NCBI RefSeq assembly: GCF_010389155.1
Contig: NC_057761.1
Span: 59,208,587-59,272,586, forward strand
Source: Erigeron canadensis
Taxonomy: Eukaryota; Streptophyta; Magnoliopsida; Asterales; Asteraceae
Direction of reading: 5' to 3'
DNA length: 64,000 nt
Each line of letters begins with the position of its first letter. Position 1 is the stretch's first letter. The position numbers were made by a program, and so were the translations under genes. Below, piece after piece: positions 23,474 to 34,128 of this stretch. A model generated the notes under the pieces. That model worked only from the letters and a program-made list of their open reading frames with translations, did no database searches and was not told the origin of the DNA.

Positions 23474-24149
23474 CAGTGGCGAACCCAACATTTCAAACTA
23501 GGTAGGTCCTGATCCTTAGCTTTTTTTTTTTAATATTTTTATATCAAAAACGTGGATGTGTTAGTTGGTCGGGTCGATTTTGGTTCATACTTGAAACCAT
23601 CTATAGCAATATTGGTTATTACGAAAATAAAGATACAATCTAACTAAATAATTTAAGAGAAACAAGACGTACATTAAGACTATCTATAACATGAATTATG
23701 CTTATTAAAAGAAAATAAAACACCAAACAGAAAGAAAAATATCATATATATTTTATTTAAAAAGTCAAGAGCAGTGAACATTAGTCCAAATATTTTTCCA
23801 TTAATCAAAAAGTATATGTTTGAAAAAAGTAAGTTAAAGACTAGAGAGGGTAACAGGAAGTTTTAATTAGAATTAAAGGGTTCAAAGAAAATATATGATG
23901 AAGGACATATTAATGCCCCCACGTTCCCCACCTTCCTTTTTCCACTATCATCTCTTTCATATGAAAACTTCAACCAAAACCTCCATTAAAACATAAAACC
24001 TGATTTTTGGCTTCACCAGCTAGTTCAACGATTAGATCAAAAACTAAATTGTTTATCTTAAAGCTTAGTTTATATTCATTCAACCCATAAGGTAGGTCCT
24101 CATAAAAAATTTACATAGGTCCTAAAAATACACATTGAATCCGCCCTTG
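23474..24149. mobile_element. non-autonomous hAT element inserted 13 bp before the F-box ATG
   Basis: The element starts CAGTGGCGAACCC and ends GAATCCGCCCTTG, which are imperfect inverted ends of the CAGTGGCGGA type. It is flanked by a perfect 8-bp duplication ctcaagtc (23466-23473 and 24150-24157). The paralogous promoter at 34116-34123 has the single uninterrupted ctcaagtc, a true empty site. Confidence 0.96.
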
Positions 24150-24162
24150 CTCAAGTCTCAAT

Positions 24163-25431
24163 ATGTCAAAAAGATTAAGGTCGACGACGACGACGCAAAA
24201 TCATAATCATGACGATGACCATGGTGATATACCATTCGACATTCAAACGGAAATCATAAAAAGGATTCAGGATGTAAAATCATTGATGCGATGTCGATCG
24301 GTTTCGAAGCCATGTAAGTCTCTAATCGATAGTTCCAAGTTTATTGCTGATCATTATAAATCAAATACTACTAACCATATAATGGTAAAGTATTTAAAAA
24401 AAAAGGGGGGACCATTATGGGGTATGTGTTGATGATGACCGCTTCCCTCATAACAACCTCCCCGTAGCTCTTCCCGACTCTATGCGTACCTCTCTGTGGT
24501 ATTACAGTAGACACACAAACCTTATAGGTACGTCTCATGGCTTGTTCTGCTTTCATGGTACAGAAGAAAAAGTAGTAGTAGTAGATAATAATTCTTTTTT
24601 TGGAGAGGTTAAAAAAGCTCATCATGATGTGGCTGTAGTTTGGAATCCATCAATTAGAAAATCGGTTACTATTCCTTTCCCTGATAAGCACGAAGAATAT
24701 GCTTTTGGTGACATTAATTTCGGCGTCTGTCCTCGTACTATGCACCCTAAGCTTGTCTGTATAAGACCCGCTGAAAATTTAGCTGACATTTATACATTAA
24801 GCTGCAGCAGCTCCTCGGGGGCTATTAATTATTGGACAAGTGTATCTATCAATCTGCCCAATATATCACAAGTTAGTTTCTGTATTGGTCCGGAGGCTCA
24901 TAAGGCAGCTGTAGACGATGGCATTCTTTATTGGCATGTTTATACAAACAACTTGGATGTCCCCGATCATATCCGGATGGATAATCGGATCATCACATTT
25001 GATTTGGCTAGTGAGGAATTTGGAGAAGTTTGCCTCCCTGATTGTTTAGCAACAACAGTGCTTATAAACGAGCTGTACATATCTTCAAAGCCAAATGAGT
25101 CGTCTCTTGTTGTGATTGCGTGCCCCCGGAATCCAGATTTTAAGGTACTAAGTCATGTATGGAGGATGGAGGAGCATGGTTTGTTCAAGAAACTATAACC
25201 ATTGAGGCACCATTTGAATATTTTGTAACAGGTTTCAGGATGAATGGTCATGCTCTCATAGAAAGAGTAGACATTCCCAGACCCAACAAAAGCTTAGTTC
25301 AAGTTTATGATCCAAGCACCAGACAAATCAAAGATAATCATATTGGTCAGCGTTTTTGCGTTACGGGCTGTTACACAGAAATGCTACTTCTGCTTAATCA
25401 TCAGTCAATTTCATCATGCATTGGTGATTAA
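24163..25431 (+). pseudogene. F-box protein with F-box-associated domain, copy A (frameshifted)
   Basis: This is a single-exon paralogue of the intact gene at 34129-35358. The frame is open from 24163 to about 24420 (SKRLRSTTTTQNHNHDDDH, F-box DIQTEIIKRIQDV). It then shifts within or after the A/G homopolymer near 24396-24415, reading into a TGA at 24430. The second frame carries the F-box-associated region (VWNPSIRKS, MHPKLVCIRPAENL, LYWHVY, FDLASEEFGEV) to 25198, where loss of one base relative to copy B (ctataacc for ctatacacc) shifts frame again. The third frame runs to the shared C-terminus NHQSISSCIGD. A Trp within the F-box (SKAWKSL in copy B) is also changed to Cys (SKPCKSL). With the hAT insertion in its leader this copy is unlikely to be functional. 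Confidence 0.9.
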
Positions 25432-25706
25432 TTAAGATGAAGATGTTGATGCATGGTGGCTCTTCACTCGTTAATATAGGGCGAGCATGATCTATATGTT
25501 ATTAATTAGTTTTTTCCTTTAACTAATAATGTCACAAACTAAGAGATTTGGAATTCATCGTGCAAGACGTTTTAGCTGCTTTCAATGTAACACCTATTTC
25601 TTTTTTCCTTTTTTTTTTTCTTTTAAAGGTTAGCTTGTTGCTTATTACTTACATCTATATCTATATATGCTATAAAGAAAAGCTCAAGTTGGACACAGTA
25701 TATATA

Positions 25707-27001
25707 CTTTATGGAGTGAAAATATTATATGCGAGTTAGTAGTCTTGTTTGGCCGAAAACCTGATGTGTTTGTTTCAGGTAATAAGCGTGACAATGAAAT
25801 GCAAAGCACAGACCAAATGGATCATGTAGCGGGTTTAAAGGGCAGTGATGTAGATGGCTCTTTTGGTGGAGAAGAAGATTATTATGAAGATGAAGATAGT
25901 GATTCAGAATATGCTAGCATCCAAAGACCTGCGTTTTATGTCTCTGGAGAACCTGATTTTGATTCAGGGCCTCCACAAGATGGACTAGAGTATCTTAGGC
26001 GAGTCAGGTAATGCTAATCTTCCTCTCTTCTTTTTTTTTTCCCTTTTAGAACTACTTTCGTTTGGCAATTCTTAAATCCAGTTGATTTAGTTGACGTTTT
26101 ATCTCATACATGCTTTGAATGTGCACTTTTTCGGATCCCGGTAGACATGAGCGGTCCTGAAATAAGAATCTGTAGTTTTTCTTTTAGCTGTTGAAAAAAA
26201 ACATCAAAGATTTTTATTCTAATGCATCTTTTTGTAAAATGTTTCTGATGGTAGTGCTTATCTTATCTGAAAATTTGGGATCAACGCTCGAACAGATACC
26301 CTGCTTTTGCTGAATGTTTGTCTTGTCATACTAAACCATTTCTTTTCTTACTAATGGCTCTTTTTGTGAATAGGTGGGAGACCAAGCATATACCGAAGGT
26401 GAAGGTTGCAAAGGTTGATAAAAGTGTGTTAAACAAAGAACAAACTGTTTATATGCCCAGAATTCCTGATATTGCAGTGTGTGAGCATTTGATGCCATCA
26501 AAAGAGTGGGAAAATGTTTTTCTTGCTGACTTTTCAAAGTTAAGGATGGTAAGCCCGTCTTTTCCTTTAACGATCTTCTAGAGGTGGCAATTTTGACCCA
26601 TATATTTATGAATAGGTCAGTTTGGGTTATGTATTATCTCTTCGGGTCGGATAGGTTGACAAGAGTTGAGTAAAGTAAACTGTTAATGCAATGCATACTA
26701 CTTCCTAAAACAATTTATTGACAAATAAAATTATGGTTGAAATAAATTTAGTTTATGTTATCATATTTGGTATAGTGTTTGTAGAAGTTATTTTTTGTAC
26801 AGAGGCTGTTTCGGCTCACCCCAACCTGACCCAATTTGACCGCAGCCATAATTACTTGTTACCCAACCCGCCCATCCTGACACATGTATAATCTTTTATT
26901 CTGTTGAGTAGAAACTGCTAAATCTCTAGACTATTGCTTTGTTTATCATAGAGAGATGCTTTGGCATTAGTTGAACCCATATCTCAAAGGGCCCTACATG
27001 T
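25707..27001 (+). repeat. partial duplication of GEMIN2 (exons 2-3 and flanking introns)
   Basis: From ctttatggagtgaaaat to ccctacatgt this nearly matches 19212-20512 of GEMIN2. Differences are few: scattered substitutions, single-base indels in introns and an in-frame 3-bp deletion in exon 3. The copy lacks exon 1 and exon 4. The high identity, also in introns, means it was copied from DNA and recently. Confidence 0.95.
25779..26548 (+). pseudogene. GEMIN2 exons 2 and 3, duplicated fragment
   Basis: Exon copies are 25779-26007 and 26374-26548, with donor and acceptor sites intact. Exon 3 has lost one codon (CCG, Pro, in IAVCPEHL, giving IAVCEHL) and stays in frame. There is no start exon here and the SIP1 C-terminal half is absent, so this cannot make Gemin2. 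The copied exon 3 ends in phase 0 and could splice in frame to the transposase-like exon at 27221. Confidence 0.85.
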
Positions 27002-27076
27002 CACAACATTTAAATTTACTGGAATATAATTCTGTTTTTTTTTGTTTAAGAAGTTTAACCTTTTGATTGGTTTTAA

Positions 27077-27240
27077 TGTGTTGCATTGCTGTTGGTTAAC
27101 TGGTTATAATTATTGAATTTCTTTACTTTATTTTTTGTAGCAAAGATTCAGCTTACCTCATTGTGTTGCATTGCTGTAACTGGTGTATATTATTGAATTT
27201 CTTTACTTTATTTTTTGTAGCGAAGATTCAGCTTACCTCA
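27077..27240 (+). repeat. tandem duplication of an intron 3' end plus exon start
   Basis: Units 27077-27161 and 27162-27240 both contain tgtgttgcattgctg, ttgaatttctttactttatt and tttgtag followed by aagattcagcttacctca. The splice acceptor and first coding bases are thus doubled. Only the second acceptor (27220) leads into the open frame; the first reaches a stop within about 13 codons. Confidence 0.92.
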
Positions 27241-28476
27241 AGGGGATAATGTAGACAAAGTCCTTTTGGATACATTTAATGAGAAGTTTAGGAGCCTGAA
27301 AAAAAGGTTAAAAGATAAGCTACTTAAATTAGCTGCCAAGAAGTTAGATGAAGCTAATATTGGTGGAGATGATGTACAATACACGATGGATGACCTTTTA
27401 AATGCACTTGACATGGTTAGTCCACCTGAGAACTTTTTAGATCATCAATGGGAAGTGTTTAAGAATAATCTTAGATCACCAACAGCAAAGGTAAGCTGTT
27501 TGTATCTTTATATATATATATAAAGTATATATATGAAACTCATACAACTAAACACGCTCAATATTTTATTAATGTAGAAACTGTCCAAATATGGAAAGGA
27601 TGCAAGAGCTGGCAAACTTCATTATCACAGCACCGGTGCTGTTAGTTTTGCACGGAAAAAAGATGAATTCGTGAGTCTTCAAACATTTGATTTTTTAAAA
27701 GACCTTTATGTTTTATATGTTGCTGATGATTGTAATGTGATTCTGTACGTAAGTCTCAGGCTTTTGCCTGTGTTTGTTGGTGTTGGCTTAGTTGTTTCAG
27801 TTTTATCGTATATTTTGGCACATATGTTTATATAAACTTATTTTAAATCTCCAGATGGTGATTAACAAAAGAGAAGCAAATGATGTCGAGTTCTTTGAAG
27901 ATTCTCATTTAATGAAAGATGGGAAGTATGCTAAACATGCGTCGGAGGAACTTTTGGTATGTAAATTATCACACCTTTTCATTTCAGTTTTAACTACACT
28001 TGTACTTCAGCATAGCTTTAACCTCAAAATTTTACTTTTAGAATCAAGCAAAAGAAGGAATTGCTAGAAAGATATCAGAGGTCAGCAGTTTTGACTCTAT
28101 TGATCCTGAAAAGCGATCTGAAATTGTAAGGGAAGTTATGAAAGAACTAAGGGGGCGAAGTAAGCGTGGACGACCTCCTGGTTATGGCGCTGGGGTAAAA
28201 AGATCGCAAGTATCTAAGTTTAGTTTTGATTTAAGAAAATTAAGAGGCAAAACTATAGAAAATGAAAACCGATACCTCTTGGATAAAGTTGACACCCAAA
28301 GTAAGCAAATTGAATCTCAAAGGATACAAATAGAAACTCAGAGTAAGCAAATAGAAAATCAGAGTAACCAAATGTCGAAAATGCAAAAGACTCTTGATCA
28401 GTGTACCGGAGAGCTCCAACTCTTTAGGACTGCTTTTTCTGACTTCTGCGGGCCACGTATGTCCATACCACCACAG
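27221..28476 (+). CDS. CACTA-type plant transposase-associated protein (Transposase_24-like), 5'-incomplete
   Basis: Exons 27221-27490, 27578-27670, 27855-27956 and 28042-28476 are each a multiple of three and join in frame (300 codons). A short last exon, 29412-29435 (IKKETSY, stop), is possible. Features are a basic KKRLKDKLLKLAAKKL stretch, the NFLDHQWEVFKNNLRSPTAKKLSK-type block (quoted in part: DHQWEVF, RSPTAKK) and KLHYHSTGAVSFARKKDEF. A basic RGRSKRGRPPGYG segment and a coiled coil with repeated QSKQIE/QRIQIE/QSNQM units follow. The HW..F ... G..SFA pattern is what I recall of the plant Ptta/En/Spm (PF03004) family. No start codon precedes it in frame. The upstream exons available are GEMIN2 exons 2-3, so it may be a chimera or a headless remnant. 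The CACTA right end at 30049 supports the family. Confidence 0.65.
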
Positions 28477-29690
28477 GTTACTATTCAACCATGTATACAT
28501 ATCTTTGTAGATTAGTTGTGTTTTGCCAAACTATAACTTTCAATTTTATTCTGCCATGCAACTTCTAGTGCATTTCATCAGGATCATCGATGAATTTTCC
28601 AAGACAATCCTTATCAGGTTCAATTTTTATCGAGAAAAGCTATTTTTCTTTATCAATAGGTTAGCTGTAACTGTTTTTTTGTTTAAGTTACTAAAGGTTT
28701 TAAGAGTGGTATTACATTTGTTTATGCAATAAGTTAGAAATTTAGGAACATGTAGTAGAATGGCAGATTCAGGACTTTAGTTTTAGATCCTAGTCTTGAT
28801 GAAATAGGCTCAATGATCAGGCATTCACTTTATTCGGCTCTTGTAGAATTTTGGGTTGCATATGATATCTAAGAGGTATTTAGTTGTGTGGTTTAAATGA
28901 TTATGTGATATTGTATCATCAAAATTAGGTAATGAGTTATAATAAAACTAGGATTTCTTATAGCAAAACTTGTGGCAAGGGTTTTAAGTTTTGGTGTGGT
29001 TATTAGATTCTAAAGTTCATACCGTTTGTTCATTTTAAGAATATATATCCAAAGAGCCCTTAGGTTTACATAGTTTGTGTGAACAAGTATCAGCTATGTT
29101 AGTTGGAATGTTGGATACCTGATGCATCATGGATGCTGGTATAACACCAGTGCTTTATGATAAATAAGGTGCACCGATATACAGGAATCAAAGATATGAT
29201 CTTCTTGTGTTTGATTGTTTTCTTTCGTCTTTCATCTTTGATTTAAGGCATATTGAATGGGTCAATAATAACAATGTGTAAATGAACTAATTAACATGGT
29301 ATACCATAATCGGTAAAAGCTTTAATAGGTTTTTGCGCAAGTGTTTGGTATTCTTGTGTTATGTATGATTTAATTTATGTACTTAACTTGTTTTGTTATA
29401 ATTGTATGCAGATCAAAAAAGAGACATCATATTGAAGAGATATCCCAATCTTGTTCTGTTGCTTAGAGGCATGATCTCATAATCTGGACCAACTCCAAAC
29501 TCTTCTTTTGTTGAATTTTTTCTCAGCAAGTGTTTTGCAAAATGAATGTACTGAATAGTTGTTTCTGTAAAATGAATGTAAAAAATAGTTGTAAAAGATG
29601 TTAAATGAATGTAAAAAATAGTTGCTGTAAATTTTTATTATGACTTTTTTTACTAGCATAAATATATGTATGAGCTTTAGAGTCTCTTCT
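28477..29690. other. 3' part of the CACTA element, mostly non-coding
   Basis: This is AT-rich sequence between the last clear transposase-like exon and the subterminal repeats. Three short repeats of aaatgaatgta with aatagttg lie at about 29540-29630. I see no other gene. Confidence 0.5.
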
Positions 29691-30049
29691 TGTAAGACTT
29701 TTGTACACGTGGACGACTCAAAATTTTCTTCACGCTAATTTTGGTGAGAAGTTTAAAGTTTTGTCACGCTAATTATTGTAAACTTCAAATTTTGTCCACG
29801 TTCACTCTAGTGAACAATCCCAAACATTTGTTCACGCTACTTTATGTGGATATTACAACCATTTCTTCACACTAAATCCTGTTAACATGGCATAATTTCT
29901 TCACATAAATTACCGTGGACTTTTCTTATAAATTTGTAACGCCCATTTTGTGCACGGTTTTGTTGGCCGTGAACTACAAAATTATACACATATTTTAACG
30001 TGAGGATACAGCAATTAAATTGTGTACTTTTGAACACTTTATTGTAGTG
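29691..30049 (+). mobile_element. right end of a CACTA (En/Spm) transposon
   Basis: The sequence ends TTGTAGTG at 30042-30049, the inverse of the CACTACAA terminus. The preceding 350 bp is packed with short subterminal motifs in both orientations (ttcacgctaa, gtcacgctaa, gtccacgttc, gttcacgcta, cgtggac, gccgtgaac). Dense subterminal repeats with this terminus are diagnostic. The matching left CACTA end was not found in the window. Confidence 0.85.
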
Positions 30050-30686
30050 ACATGGTATCAACAGTTGTGTCACATTTGTTTTAAATTCAAGTGAGAATAA
30101 AAGCAGATATTCTATTGTTGTTTTTGTTTTATAACTAAATCATATAAGAATTAATCAATCTTGATTTTATACGAGTACTGTGATGAACTAATGAGTAAAA
30201 GCCACTGCAAAACATATCTAATCATGGCATACAGTTTTAATTATTTGTAAAATTTCCATGATCTATTTCAATGTATCACTCAATTTAATTTGTCATATTT
30301 ATAAAAAAAAATCACATAAAAGAGAAAACCTGAACAATGTGACATGCATGCGCATGACTTAACGTCACTACATTCAAAAATATTTGGTATGCCTTAACGA
30401 TTCGATGAATGTAGGATAATATTATATTAAAGCATTAAGGAGGATTCAGTGGCAAAATTTCATTATGTTCAACAAGATTGAATTCCATTTTCATTTAAAT
30501 ATATTCTTAATGATCTCAAGTAAATGAAATCAATCATAATAATTACGTCCATGATTAAAAAAAAAATTTAATCATTATAATTTACTTTCTCTAATACACA
30601 CAATTTTCTTTGATAAATATCTCAAAATAATCAATCACAATAATACTTTCCTCAAATAAAACTTAAATATCTCTTAAATATAAATA

Positions 30687-31051
30687 TCTATACTATCTAT
30701 ATAAACAAACTACCCTCCCTAAAATTTAACACCCTACCTTTAAAATCTCCAATTTACCCTTTTAATCTATATTACCATAAAACACTTTATTCTTGGAATT
30801 CCAAAAATACCCTTAAAAAAAACCTTACGCGTGTCCCTTCCCTTCCCTTAAGCTGCTCACATAGTATACCAAAAAAACACACATGCGTTACCGAATTTAA
30901 TAAACAATCAACATAAAAAACGCTCACTCTAAAATAATAACGGTGGTAAGAAACACTTGAGTTAAATCATACATTCATGTAATAACACGGTACAGCTACT
31001 TAACCAGCGTTTTTTTCCTATGCCCGCTGCGTCGTGCGGGTACAAGGCTAG
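30687..31051 (+). mobile_element. non-autonomous Helitron
   Basis: It starts TCTATACTATCTATATAAAC (preceded by A) and ends GGCTAG (followed by T). A hairpin, CCCGC...GCGGG (31023-31040), sits about 8 bp before the terminal CTAG. These are textbook Helitron ends. The body of 365 bp has no coding capacity. Confidence 0.9.
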
Positions 31052-31509
31052 TAAATATAAATGTAGACGATCACGTTAAGATACAAATTAAATGTATCTT
31101 CATAAGTCAAACACAATTATTAATTAATTAAAACGAAATCATTGCAAATGTGTAGCTACTCTATGTAAAATGCCAAAAAAATTCTTAATAAAAAGAAAAA
31201 TTATTAAAAGAATAAAGTATGTAATACGCTACATTTTCCTGGTAAATGTGTGGCTACTGTATGCATATCTAAGTTCTGGTTATAGTAAATCATATCATTG
31301 TTGCATATATGATAGTATGAGGTAAAAACAAAATTTATGCAACACATGTAGAATAATAAAAAAAATGAATGCTCAACAATTATATGTGTAATAGATATCT
31401 ATAACGTATGGTGAAACACCAAACAAATATGTCAACAAAATCTCATTAATTTCTCTCCCTATTTATCTACAATTAAGTATTTATTTAGATAAAATTTAAT
31501 CTTAATCTT

Positions 31510-32310
31510 AATCTTAATCTTAATATATACTATAAGACAGTTGAACAAATGACTAATTAACCAATCACATCGTTCGATTTCATCAAATTGACTTTTGATG
31601 ATGCCATCATTTAGATAAACTACAAATAAAAAATCCTAATAATCATTATCCAAATATATTATTGTATTAATATTTATATTAACTTATAGAAAAAGTCTCA
31701 TTAATTTACACTTTTTTATATTCCATCAATAATTTACACTTTTTAACCCTGATTACTTCATTTATATTCATTTTTAGCCATCAACTTGAGAGAATTTTTT
31801 AAAATTTACAATCATTTAATTAAATAAAAAAAATTTAACATATGAAATATTTTCTATAAAAAATAATTTAAAAACCTAATGACTTATTAATAAATATTAG
31901 AAGAGTCATAATAAACATATGCGTGTTATGAACGCGCATCATAATTAAATACATATATACTTGAATGCCAAGTACATGATCACAAATATGTTTATACTTT
32001 AATTCTTAATTATTTTTCCTAATAATATCACATTATGAGTACATCTGTTTCAAAATATTCTATAATGAAGAAATTATTATATATAGCATGTGCCTTGTGG
32101 AATGACTACGACAAACAATTCCATCAATATGTCTAGGCTAATAATGACAGTGAGGAACCTATGATTATTGTACTACAACTTGCAAAATATAACACTTAAA
32201 ACCGTGTTTTTTTTAAAATTGTAAGCTTTTATGACTTAAATGTATAGAAATCTAATATTGTTAATATCGTAAATCTCGTGTCCAGTGTTGTACACGGGTC
32301 TAAAATCTAG
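31510..32310 (+). mobile_element. Helitron, copy 1 of a second family
   Basis: It ends tctaaaatCTAG (followed by T) after a cgtgt...acacg hairpin at 32277-32296. The start lies within or just after a (cttaat)n run at about 31494-31523. From about 31690 on, the sequence is closely similar to 58180-59094. Confidence 0.75.
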
Positions 32311-33100
32311 TTTCATCTAAAATTCAATTTCCTAATATATAAAAATACAAATTAGTAAATTACGTACTATTGTTTTAGTAGACAAATAATGAAAATATTT
32401 ACTTACCATATGAAGCAAAGAAAATCATACCTACACATAAAATAATTTCTTTTTCCACCTATTGACCCATGTAATTAATTTCATTCGTGTTATAACCTCA
32501 AAATCAATCTCATAGACTTGATAAATTTTTATTTTATTTTGATAACTTCAATTTAATTTCTGAAGGTTTTGAAGCCATATTTAAAGTCACATGACTACGT
32601 GACGATGAATCTCAAAATTGCTAAGGGAGATCAACTTGACCAAATACAGATTTTATGCATCTTGGTGAGGAATTTCAAGTGGTCACATGGAGTATATATA
32701 TACATAAAAAGGGAAGAACTAAAATATATCTCATTATGAAATTATGACTATCTATCATTTTGGGTTTTACAGTATTGTAAATTGGGTTTTTACATTGATC
32801 GGGAAAAGAGCTGTATAGTTCATCTTTTCAAACAAAAAGTTTATTTGTTTTTCATCAAAGTTGGTAAAAACGAAATATAAGTAATTTTTTTTTTTTTATA
32901 CATTGGCATTGCACCTAAAAAAAATATAAACAAACACAATTTGTACATCTCGTTTATATGGAAGAAGATCCTAGTTTTCATATTCAGTTTTAAACCCTCA
33001 TCCATCATCTAAATCATATATCTAGATTTTATATAAATATATATGATATGCGATATGGATATACGTATATATATGATTGACATAAAAAAAATTGGGAAAG
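32311..33100. other. intergenic, no gene seen
   Basis: AT-rich sequence without a supported feature. Confidence 0.5.
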
Positions 33101-33375
33101 AATAATTACCAGCGTATTGATGAGGATGTTTGATAATATTGTTGCATCATAAGGATTGAAAATTGGAAGAGCAATTCGTGCTGATACGTGCTGTAAACTT
33201 AATCTACGATCAATCATAATGAGTGAAGAGTAGAGATGAATGAGATGATTACAGAGAAGGAGACACGTAAAGAAGGGGGAAAGAACTATGTAATAGAACA
33301 AAGAAATGTGTGTTTACAATGTTTAGGGCTAAGACCCTTATATAGACTAGTACAAGGGTATAATAGTAACTATAC
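33100..33375 (-). mobile_element. possible LTR-retrotransposon leader fragment, minus orientation
   Basis: Read on the minus strand, a TATA-like ctatataagg (33345-33336) is followed about 150 bp on by cagcacgtatcagcacgaat (about 33194-33175). To my recollection the latter resembles repeated cagcacg leader motifs found in plant Copia elements. No LTR pair, primer-binding site or polyprotein is present. The 90-residue open frame here is not a recognisable protein. Confidence 0.25.
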
Positions 33376-33398
33376 ACATGACATATATATATATATAG

Positions 33399-33601
33399 GG
33401 GTTGGGTATTGTAAAACAAGTATTAATATAAAACAAATAAGACAAGATCTTGACCCTTAGATCATGGTTAGATTGATGCACGAAGATTCACAAAACAATT
33501 GATACATAATGATTTTCATGATGCATGGTGATTTTCAGTAAAGAGAAACCTATTGTTTTATTTGTTTTACTTTAATACTTGTTTTATTTTACCTAAAACC
33601 T
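33399..33601. mobile_element. foldback MITE, TA-flanked
   Basis: The left arm (tgtaaaacaagtattaatat, then aaaacaaataagaca) is the inverted copy of the right arm ending at about 33600 (ttatttgttttactttaata, cttgttttattttac). Both ends abut TA-rich sequence, compatible with a TA target site, but the flanking (TA)n hides the exact duplication. Confidence 0.75.
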
Positions 33602-33624
33602 ATATATATATATATATATATATT
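33602..33624. repeat. (TA)n microsatellite
   Basis: An uninterrupted TA dinucleotide run lies directly beside the foldback element. Confidence 0.9.
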
Positions 33625-34128
33625 TGTATTTGTATATAACACTTTATACAATATTTTTTTTTTTTGTCACCGACCTATCTTCAAGTTTCACTTTCAATCC
33701 TCAAGTCTTCTTTTCTTCATTTCTGGCTCAACATCTGCAAGAATAACAAACTAACAAGAATAGTCCCTCAGGCTTATATAATTTCAGTTTAAGGCTATAA
33801 TTTTATCAAAAACCATAAATAATAGCACAAATATATAATGAAAAATCAGCAAACCTCTCCTAGCAAGCTCAGCCCAGATGATGAAAAACCAGTTGATGTG
33901 ATAAAAAGAGACAGAACTTGGCCCAAAACAATGTCTTCTTTGTAAATAAACCCTTAAACCTCACCATTATTCAATAACGAATGATATCTTGGACTACAAG
34001 CATGTTGCCTTGCTGCTCTGGGCTTTGAGCCCAGCCAGCCCATATCCAGGCCGGCACTGCGTATAAAGGAACCTATAACATAAACGAATCCCTAGTTACC
34101 TAATACGTACGTATTCTCAAGTCTCAAC

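Larger units (their letters stand above)
22948..25660 (+). repeat. segmental duplication, copy A (copy B about 33638-35612)
   Basis: Promoter, coding region and 3' flank of the FBA-type F-box gene are present in both copies in the same order. Both begin at tttgtcaccgacctatcttc (about 22971 and 33665). Copy A has the extra 676-bp hAT element and coding frameshifts. Confidence 0.88.

Noticed and set aside
30366..30390. CACTACATTC as a possible second CACTA terminus
   Set aside because: There are no subterminal repeats next to it and no inverted partner; the short match is expected by chance.
31494..31523. CRISPR-like or regulatory array in the (cttaat)n run
   Set aside because: It is a simple hexanucleotide microsatellite in a plant genome, without spacers.
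33029..33301. 90-codon minus-strand open frame
   Set aside because: It is AT-rich, without recognisable domain, and overlaps a possible LTR leader region.
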